From: Undaria pinnatifida | Lineage: Eukaryota; Sar; Phaeophyceae; Laminariales; Alariaceae | NCBI GenBank assembly: GCA_012845835.1 | Contig: JABAKD010000013.1 | Location: 14,625,016-14,689,015, forward strand | DNA length: 64,000 nucleotides | Direction: 5' to 3' | Shown here: piece by piece, positions 56,946 to 64,000 of the stretch | Layout: the number at the start of each line of letters is the position of its first letter | Numbering within the stretch: the stretch's first letter is position 1 | Notes under the pieces: model-generated | The model's input: only the letters and a program-made list of their open reading frames with translations | The model's database searches: none | What the model was told of the DNA's origin: nothing | Program-made: the position numbers and the translations under genes

Positions 56946-57660
56946 CAACACGGATTTTGACCCTTCTCTCGAATACTCGACAGCCAAAGTGGTGTTATTC
57001 TGGCAGCCCCCATCCTATTTTCCACCGTGGTCCCCTTCGTCGTTTGCCGTGGACGACGTACCATATTCTTGCGCGGAGCAGTTTATGATGGCTGAAAAGG
57101 CTCGGCTTTTTAAAGACCATCGCGCAGTGGAGCTCATCATGTCATCGTCTGACCCCAGCACACACAAACGCGTCGGTCGAGGCGTGCGCAACTTTGACAC
57201 CGCCGTTTGGGACAGGGAGAAGCAAAATGCCGTGTCATCTGGCAACTATGCCAAATTTACGCAGAATCCAGCCATGAAAAATCACCTTTTGAGCACTGGC
57301 AACAAATTTCTGGCAGAGGCCAATCCTCTAGACACAGTGTGGGGTATAGGTCTCCGGGCGGACGACCCCCACGCCAAGGATCCACACAAGTGGAGAGGAA
57401 AAAGTTTGCTCGGTGAGGCACTCTCTGCCGTTCGCGAAGCAATTCGCGACAGCGAGGACGGATCGCCACACCCGGCCTCCTCTCGTCGATTCCGCAGGCC
57501 CACCGGGAGTGCTGGAATCCATGAAATTTCATCCGCTCAGCAGTCGCGCTTGGGGACCGCGGTCGGCGCTGACCAAGGCCCTCCTTCGGCCTATTTTTCG
57601 GGTATACCCGCCGATCAAAGCCCGGAGGTTTCGGCGAAAGCCCGGAGGTTTCGGCGATAG
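56896..57660 (+). CDS. NADAR-domain (YbiA-like) segment of gypsy pol
   Basis: Open frame of 254 codons; the first codon is GTG, so this is an open segment and not necessarily a translation start. NADAR domain at residues about 32-183: VVLFWQPPSYFPPW, SCAEQFMMAEKARLF (conserved Glu61), KRVGRGVRNFD (91-101), NYAKFTQNPAMKNHLLSTG, LDTVWGIGLRADDP (145-158) and HKWRGKSLLGEALSAVR (164-180). All family landmarks are present and undamaged. NADAR proteins include the YbiA N-glycosidase acting on riboflavin-pathway intermediates and enzymes that remove ADP-ribose from guanine in DNA. Which, if either, applies here is unknown. A Ser/Pro-rich tail ends in a 20-bp tandem duplication (57617-57656) that shifts the frame to a stop at 57658. 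Without the duplication the frame would run straight into the protease. It is therefore best read as part of the retrotransposon polyprotein and not as a separate host gene, although a captured host gene cannot be excluded. Confidence 0.85.
   Translation: MLPRPGVPGRGHCSPNFNTDFDPSLEYSTAKVVLFWQPPSYFPPWSPSSFAVDDVPYSCAEQFMMAEKARLFKDHRAVELIMSSSDPSTHKRVGRGVRNFDTAVWDREKQNAVSSGNYAKFTQNPAMKNHLLSTGNKFLAEANPLDTVWGIGLRADDPHAKDPHKWRGKSLLGEALSAVREAIRDSEDGSPHPASSRRFRRPTGSAGIHEISSAQQSRLGTAVGADQGPPSAYFSGIPADQSPEVSAKARRFRR
57617..57656 (+). repeat. 20-bp tandem duplication that breaks the NADAR-protease frame
   Basis: AAAGCCCGGAGGTTTCGGCG occurs twice without interruption. The extra 20 bases move the reading frame by +2 and lead to TAG at 57658-57660; the protease frame is open immediately downstream in the shifted register. 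Confidence 0.95.
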
Positions 57661-57722
57661 CTTCTCGCGGCGCCTCAGACCGCGCACTGCCAGAACATGG
57701 CCCCTGCCTCGTCGGGGGTACC

Positions 57723-60648
57723 GTGACGCTGGACGACGATTCTTTCACTACCGATATTGCAATACATAGCGGAGGGGACGCTATTGCGCCCTACATATGT
57801 ACAGCGCTGCTTGACACTGGCTCCCCCCAAACCTTCATCCGTCGTAACGTGTTGGATCGTATGCTATCGGTAGGCGCCGCCTCATCGGCGTGCGAGAGGC
57901 CCAGCAGCCCTCGCTCCTGGGGTGGTTTTGGCGAATCCGCCCCTTTACGGACCGCGACCCACATCCGTCTGAGCGTTCAATTCTTCCTCGAAAAAGAACC
58001 AACATGCTCTCTCGCGGTGTGGGCATGCGTGGTCCCTCCTTCGGTCATGCAGCACGCTGTCTTGCTGGGCCGCGACAGTTGGATGCGCTTCAACACCCGT
58101 TCGTACCGCGCCCTGCCCCCTCGTCCTCTCGATAATCGGGTTTTGGGCGAGCTGACGTTGTCCTACCACGCCACAGCAGGCGTAGCGGCTTATGCCGTCG
58201 ACCCCGCACCATCGAACGGTGCTTTCCACTTTCGCTATGATGGCTCTACAGGTGTCACTTTGTCGGACGAGCCCCAACTGCTCGCGGTCAACTTGGTGCG
58301 CAGTAACGGCTCTCCTGCGCTCACAGGACACTATCTTGTCAACATACTGCCGCAGCCGGATATTCCTTCGGGACAGAAACACTTTGTTGCTTCAGGACGA
58401 CAGGTGCTTCCCGTCATAGGTGTCGCGGACCTCGAGCCAGGCGCCCTTATCGGGGTCGCCGACGCCCCACTTTTGCGCATCCCGCTGGGTGCCTTGCAAC
58501 ACCCTATCAAGGCTGCGGGTCCCCACCCTGGCCAGACTTCGGACAGCCAGGTCTCTGCGGTCGCGAGCCCGACGGGCGCGGAGGGGATAGTGCCCGCCGT
58601 ACCGCCGCCCTCGCCGACGCTTATGGAACGTTTGAACCCAGTCCAACGTTCTGCATTTCTACGCGTCTGGGCGGCCCGACTCCCACCGCACCTGCGGGAG
58701 ATTGCGTTCGACTTACACGATCCTGGTTGGGACCCCCCGACCATTGAGCAACTGGGGGATGTGCTCTGCGACTTTTCTGACGTGTTCTCCACCTCGAAGA
58801 CGGATTTTGGGTCATGCTCCCTAATGACCTTTGAAATCTCGGTTCTGGAGGGCAGCGCTCCGTTCACTTCACGGCCCCATCGCATAAACCCTATACTGGC
58901 CAGAGAAGTGGACGCGACCCTTAACCAATACCTCGCGGCTGGGCTGATTCAGCACTCGACCTCACCGTACTCGAGCCCGCTGGTGGTCATCCCGAAGAAA
59001 TCTATCGGTGTGAGGATCACGGTGAACTACAAGGAGCTCAACCAAATTAGAAAGCTCAGCCAACTGCCGATTCCGCGTGTGGACCAGGTCCTGGACTCCT
59101 TCGGCTCAGGTCGGGTGTTTTCCCTGTTCGGCTTGGTTTCCTCGTTCCACCAGATAGCGGCACACAAGGACATAGTTCCCCTTACAGCGTTCTGCACACC
59201 CACCGGCCTTTATGAGTGGCTCGTTATGCCCCGGGCAGCAGCGCCTCGCCTGGGTGGTTCGTCAAGGTTATCAATGAGGTGATCAAGGGCTTGACACAGG
59301 TGGCAGCTTACCTCGACGATGTCATCGTGTTCGACTCCGACCCGGTAACGCATGTTCGGACGATTCGCTCTCTCTTCGAACGCCTTCGAAGCACAATCTC
59401 ACGCTTTCCCTCTCGAAGGCGCGTTTGGGCGCTACCGATGCGAACTTACTAGGCCACTCCATTTCTCCAGCAGGCCTACGCCCAACTTCGGAAAAAGTGT
59501 CGGCATTGACCAATATGCCGATGCCCACTGACGTTAAGCAGGTGCGCGCACTCATGGGTGGTATCAACTATTACCGCAAATTTTTGCCCGACTTATCGAA
59601 GAGACTTCGTCCTATTAACGCACTCCTTCGGAAGGGGGTAAAGTTTGCCTTCACGCCTGCTATGGAGAAGTTGGTGAGAGAAATCTTGGCGGAGCTCACG
59701 ATCCCGCCGGTCCTCGTTTTCCCTGATTGGGACGCCGTCGCCGACGGCATACGCCCGTTGCACGTGTACTGCGATGCCTGCATCGACGGGTTCGGAGCCG
59801 CTCTCGAACAGGAGCAGACGGACGGCTCCATAAAACCCATCGCATACATCAGTCGAGCTACGCTCGACTCGGAAAGGCATTGGATTCCTCTCGATTTGGA
59901 GGCTAGCAGCATCGTCTGGGCTCTCAAGCGCCTCCGCGGCTACCTTTGGGGCACCAAATTCCGAACATTCTCAGACCACAAGGCTCTGGAAAACATAGGC
60001 AAAGTGGGGAATCACAACGGCCGAGTCCAGAGATGGCTCGAGTTCCTCACCGCATTCGATTACACCCTAGAATACCGAAAAGGAAGCGCAAACGGCAACG
60101 CTGACTTCCTGTCTCGCTTGCCGGAGCCTGCCTCGGAACACGACCGCAATGGTTCGACGAGCCTTACCCCTGTTGAGGATGATGGTATTTACCTCGTACG
60201 GGCTTGCGGGCTGTACACTCCTTCTTCTCCGATACCGGGTGTCGGCTTGGGTGGGCTAATGCCCCGCACCGAAAATAATGCTTTGGGTGGGCTTCCTCTC
60301 ACTCTTGCCGACTTTGGCGATTTTCGCACACACGGGCCACGTATGAGGTTTGACGACCTTCCTACTCCTTCCAAGAGATTTGTCGCTTGCGTTTCTGCAT
60401 CGACCGCCACCGTCGATAGCTCGCCCGGCCGAGGCGGGGGCTCGCGTACAGCCGACTACGATTTCGCTTCGGTTTTTGCTGAACCCGCCGTGACCAACGA
60501 GGACTCCGCCGAAGCCCTGGCTGCCACGACATCAGTGGCCCAACCGACTCCTTCCCGAGCTCGGTACAAGGGACAAACCCCGTCGAGCCCATGGGCCCGA
60601 CCGCGTCCGTCCCAACCTCGCCAGGATCTTCGGCGCCCCAGACGATGA
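57723..60648 (+). pseudogene. gypsy pol: aspartic protease, RT and RNase H (damaged)
   Basis: Protease: LLDTGSPQTFI with catalytic Asp codon at 57813, followed by VLLGRDSWMRF. RT begins about 58880 (REVDATLNQYLAAGLIQHST, SPLVVIPKKS, RITVNYKELNQ). The first catalytic position reads FSLFGLVSSFHQI, with Gly (59130-59132) where Asp is expected. A one-base deletion near 59230 and another near 59390 split the RT. Between them is AAYLDDVIVFDSDP (YLDD at 59309-59320). From 59425 the frame carries GATDANLLGHSISPAGL, QVRALMGGINYYRKFLPDLS and RNase H with VYCDACIDGFGAAL, DLEASSIVWALKRL, FSDHKAL and RKGSANGNADFLSRLP. The tail to 60648 is low-complexity linker. The enzyme is inactive as encoded. Confidence 0.9.
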
Positions 60649-60895
60649 CGACTTTTTCGGACCGCATCTCCACTCGGACGCGCCGGCGTTCAGCAACAGC
60701 AGCTGGTAAGGCACCCCCTGCTGTCGACTATGGCTTCGGGTCTGGCGGGGTCCCCCAGCCATCGTCCAGACGAGTTACAACTCCCCGCGAGCCCGACGGC
60801 CGCGGCCGGCTCCGTCAGTCGCCGCGACCCCTATTCTTGCCGACCCGCCGGCCCGCACGGTACCACTTCCGTCCGACCACGACCACGCAGAGCCC

Positions 60896-61341
60896 ATGGG
60901 AACTCCGCTCCTACGGCTTACGCCTCCTCCTGGTGAAACGCCGGCTTCACTTACAAGGTCGGATGCCCTCGGCGACGCTGCTGAGTGGCGGTTCGCGAAT
61001 TCCGTCGCGCGTTATTCACATGCCGATTGGAAGCGCGAACAACACGCAGAGCCGACGTGCCACGCCACGATACGTTACATCTCTATCGGCCGGCCGTCAG
61101 CCCTGCCACCCGACTTCTTGACAAGCTACCCCTCGCCCAAGCGTCCCTCCCTCTCAGACATCCAGGAACTGGCGGGTAAGGATCGACTACATACAACCGA
61201 CGACGACATCGTCCTACTCGTCCGTAACCCGACACTCCCGCCAACAAGCTCTGACAAACCGAACTCTGCGGGGCGAGCTGCTTGCTTGCTAAACGACGAG
61301 CCAGTTCGCATCTACGTTCCCCTTCTCATGCGCCCTTGGAT

Positions 61342-61344
<3 letters not shown>
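60896..61344 (+). pseudogene. gypsy pol linker leading into integrase (interrupted)
   Basis: The open frame reads RYSHADWKREQHAEP, DRLHTTDDDIVLLVRNP and RIYVPLLMRPWII, the usual stretch before the integrase HHCC zinc finger. It ends at the insertion point of the (CAA)n retroposon and resumes at 62042. The upstream part (60649-60895) is Pro/Arg-rich and frame-shifted. Confidence 0.75.
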
Positions 61345-61375
<31 letters not shown>

Positions 61376-62041
61376 CTCACATTAACTCGCATAATCAAGT
61401 CCGTGGTCACAGGACAGGCTCCAGTCACTCTGGAGCTGAGGAATACCCCAGGGAAACCACACACACAACCCAAGGTGGTACACGCATATATCACAGCTGA
61501 CGCAATTCATGCCTCCACCAGAAACATATAAAAGTGAAATCGGGAGTCAGTCTACGATGTGCCAGGTCCAGGCCGGTGCATACGTCTCACTACTCACGCC
61601 TGGAGGAACCAAATATTCCGATTGCCACCCAAGTAAGACTACCACGTATATATTACACGTAGTATCTATCACTACGCACACGCACGACAGGCATAAGTCA
61701 ATTGGAGAAAAATAAACAAAGAAAAGAAAAGAAGATAAAGGAAAGGAAAGAAAAAAGAAGAAAAAACGAAACAAGACGAAAAAGGCAAGCAAAGAGAAAA
61801 AAATTACAAGAAAAGCAAGAAAAGACAAGACAGGAAAGCAAGGAAAGAAGAAGAGCAAAAAAGAAAAAAGAAATAGAAAAAGAAAAGAAAGAAAAATTTC
61901 ATACTCACAGACCTTAGGAACTGGCTAAGGATGGCATTGGGCTAACAGAGGGTATCACGTCCATCATCAATGGCACCTGGGAGAGAACGCAGCATGGCGA
62001 AGAAGTCAGGGCGGTCTTATGCTATCTTGTGACGGCCATTA
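61345..62041 (-). mobile_element. (CAA)n-tailed retroposon, full-length copy in the integrase
   Basis: GATCAT occurs at 61339-61344 and again at 62042-62047, and removing the 703-bp unit joins the integrase frame exactly. The insert is therefore 697 bp plus a 6-bp target duplication (possibly 7-9 with mismatches). On the minus strand it has a 5' part not seen in other copies (GGCCGTCACAAGATAGCA...), a polypyrimidine tract (about 61860-61700), the body shared with 2.4-2.8 and 3.2-3.5 kb, CTGTGACCACGGACTTGATT and a (CAA)n tail at the left edge. No ORF of its own is convincing, so it is non-autonomous. Confidence 0.9.
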
Positions 62042-63371
62042 GATCATGCAAGCTTGCCACTCGACGGCCTCCTGCCACCTTGGCACCACGCGCACGTTGC
62101 GCATGCTGGAGCATTTTTATTGGTGGATTGGCATGAGTGTGTGTACCCGGTGGTGGCTTCGCCACTGCTTGAAGTGCCAAGCGCGGAAAACCCCACGGCT
62201 GACTGTCCGCTGGCCCATCATCACAATGCCTCTGCCGGAAGGTCCAGGTATCGCCGCCAGTGTTGACTACTTCGGCCCCCTTCCGGTCACACCACGAGGC
62301 AACACCTACATCCTGCTGTTCACCGATCGCTTCAGTAGGGGGGCCGACATGTTCCCCGTCACTGCCGCTGAGTTCACCGCGGAAGGTACAGCCAATATCC
62401 TGGTGAACCAATACATCCCCTTGTGGGGGTGCCCGCGCACCATACTCTCAGACAACGGACTGCAGTTCTGCTCCAAGCTTTCACAAGCTGTATATCAGCT
62501 GTTAGGTGTACACAAGCTTGCTACAAGCTCATATCACCCCAACTGTAACGGGGGCGTTGAGCGGGTAAATCACACTATGGCACAAATGCTGGCTATGGTC
62601 GTCAACGAGTGACAAGACGACTGGGACTTGCATCTGCCCCACGTAGAATTCGCTTACAACAACTCTGTCAGCGCGGCGACGGGTTTGGCGCCCAACGAGG
62701 TCCACATGGGCAGACTCCCACGGCTCCCCCTGACGATTTTCGACCGCACAGGTGTCGTGGGACACCAGAGTCTGGCCCGTGACCACCTGGCCTATTGCGA
62801 TTTGGCCACCGACCGGCAAAAGCGCGCAAACGACATTGTCCGCGCACACCACGCCCTCACCGTTTCCCGTGTTAACCGCAGAAATTCCGCCCTCGCCAAC
62901 GCGCTGCGTCCAGCACCTAACTTCACTGTGGGTGGTTAGGCATGGGTATACAATTCTGCCTCTACCATCCGCTAGCGTGTGAAGGCGAATACCGACGCCA
63001 AAGTACTCAAGGCCAAACTCGCGCTTAACTGGACGGGCCCATACAAGGTCCTGGCCGTCGGTCCCTGCTTCGCCGCCAAGACCCAGGACGGCTCGCCGCT
63101 CGGGAGCAACCTCCTTTATTTGGATCTCCCTTCCGACCTGCCTGGTTCGGACGCTCGTCGGCGTGTGGCCATCGAGCGCTGCAAACCCTGTGCCAACCCC
63201 CACGACAGCGGGGACATGCCCAAATACCTACCGGCTGGGCTGACACAGTATGTGCTCAACAAATTTTCCAAGAAGTCCCCGCCGTACCACGTCACTCAAG
63301 ACGACGTTTCGACTCCCCTCCAACGGCTAGAGGTGGAGCAGATCACTGGTCATCAGTCGGTACGGGGGTGA
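62042..63371 (+). pseudogene. gypsy integrase (HHCC + DDE), with premature stops
   Basis: Zinc-finger residues are in ACHSTASCHLG...RHCLKCQARK. Catalytic core: VDYFGPLPVTPRGN (Asp), ILSDNGLQF (Asp) and NGGVERVNH (Glu), with exactly 35 residues between the second Asp and the Glu, so the DDE triad is intact. Further on, LHLPHVEFAYNNS and TGLAPNEVHMGRLPRLPL are typical of Ty3/gypsy integrases. Stops interrupt the single frame at 62610 (TGA), 62937 (TAG), 62973 (TAG) and 63369 (TGA); each differs from a sense codon by one transition. NWTGPYKVLAVGP marks the GPY/F module near 63030-63065. Confidence 0.9.
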
Positions 63372-63920
63372 GGTGGCGTCATCGCGGTGCTATACAAGAC
63401 GCATTAGGCGGGACTCTCCGAACCGTCCTGGGAGCGGGAAATGGACCTTCACCTCTCCCGCTCCCACATCTTGCGTTATTGGGATGGAACCCCGGACCAG
63501 CACCGCCAAACCAACCGCCTTTACCGCCGAATGCGGATCGGAGCGGCACAGCGTGAGCTCTCCCGCAACAACGGGGAACGTTTCCTAGCACCGGGCTACG
63601 CCTGTGTTCCCCCCACCGATTGGTTCCGTCGCTACCACGACACAGTACTCCCTAAGGGAGCTCACGTTTGGTACAAGGGAGACGATGGTTTATGATGGCT
63701 AGGAAAAATTAGCGCGAGCACTATCGAGGACGAGGTATACCTGGTCCGCTTTCTGGACGACCCGGGACCGATTGAACTCCCTCTTCCCCCGGCGCGCTAC
63801 ACGACTTCAACGGGAGCCGTACGAGGTTCTTGGTGCTTGCAAGTTCACATCGCCAGTGCGCTTCCTCGGGGAATCCAACGTAACGTAGACGAATCTCGAG
63901 GCGCGGCCGTGGCCAGTTGA
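63372..63920 (+). pseudogene. C-terminal extension of gypsy pol, Tudor/SH3-like
   Basis: Same frame as integrase, with stops at 63405 and 63693 and a final TGA at 63918. LHLSRSHILRYWDGTPDQ is followed by GAHVWYKGDDGL, stop, WLGKISAS, EVYLVRFLDDPGPIELPLP and GAVRGSWCLQVH. The pattern VWYK-x2-DG-x3-WLGKI with a following Y-V-F-DD strand suggests a small beta-barrel reader (Tudor-like) where chromoviruses carry a chromodomain. The fold assignment is inference from pattern only. Confidence 0.6.
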
Positions 63921-64000
63921 CTTCCAAGCCACCACCGCTCCTCGATAGTTCTTCATTTTTTTTAGTTATGAGTTTTGCGTCTTCGTCTTTGGGTCGTTCG

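Larger units (their letters stand above)
52946..63920 (+). mobile_element. Ty3/gypsy retrotransposon with a NADAR domain (degraded)
   Basis: Order: gag with CCHC knuckle, spacer with 230-bp repeats, NADAR, aspartic protease, RT (YLDD), RNase H, long linker, HHCC/DDE integrase, C-terminal Tudor-like segment. RT-RNase H-integrase order defines Ty3/gypsy. Coordinates cover coding remnants only: neither LTR, the primer-binding site nor the polypurine tract could be identified, and the 3' LTR must lie beyond 64000 if present. Damage includes frameshifts in gag and RT, a catalytic RT Asp changed to Gly, six premature stops in the last 1.4 kb, and a 697-bp retroposon insertion in the integrase. Confidence 0.85.

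Overview
The window looks like gene-poor, repeat-rich nuclear DNA of a eukaryote, probably a photosynthetic stramenopile such as a brown alga. The evidence is one host gene cut into nine exons by large GT-AG introns, long simple-sequence and poly-C/poly-G tracts, tRNA-headed SINE-like repeats, a tyrosine-recombinase retroelement of PAT/Ngaro type and a Ty3/gypsy element. The lineage is inferred from architecture and is not proven. No rRNA, complete tRNA, CRISPR array or bacterial operon was found.

Layout. 1-29 kb holds no convincing intact gene. It is a mosaic of dispersed repeats: two copies of a ~260-bp MITE-like element (324-585, 10806-11052); SINE-like repeats with pol III box A/box B heads (about 1990-2290, 6036-6345, 9028-9350, 13577-14100, 21950-22035); a ~390-bp repeat pair flanking one SINE (5640-6760); a retroposon family ending in (CAA)n (2355-2977, 3232-3516, 4945-5306, and a full-length copy at 61345-62041); a cluster of CAGTCGAAAA palindromes (11827-12020); many minisatellites; and a compound repeat family with long G or C runs (12.25-13.56, 19.3-20.9, 23.85-26.2 and 49.4-49.9 kb).

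29377-37912 is the one clear host gene, a 12-helix MFS transporter of the plant ZIF1/ZIFL type. Nine exons join in phase to 631 residues.

41484-48267 is a degraded PAT/Ngaro-like element: gag-like ORF with a CCCH zinc finger, DIRS-type RT and RNase H, tyrosine recombinase, and split direct repeats in the diagnostic order A1-ORFs-B1-A2-B2.

52946-63920 is a degraded Ty3/gypsy retrotransposon: gag with CCHC knuckle, then a NADAR domain (YbiA-like N-glycosidase / ADP-ribosyl-guanine hydrolase fold), aspartic protease, RT, RNase H, integrase and a C-terminal Tudor-like module. The NADAR domain lies directly upstream of the protease. A 20-bp tandem duplication (57617-57656) puts the two in different frames, so NADAR appears to have been part of the Pol polyprotein. 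This is the most novel signal in the window. The (CAA)n retroposon is inserted in the integrase zinc-finger coding region with a GATCAT target duplication. The 3' LTR is not visible before the window ends.
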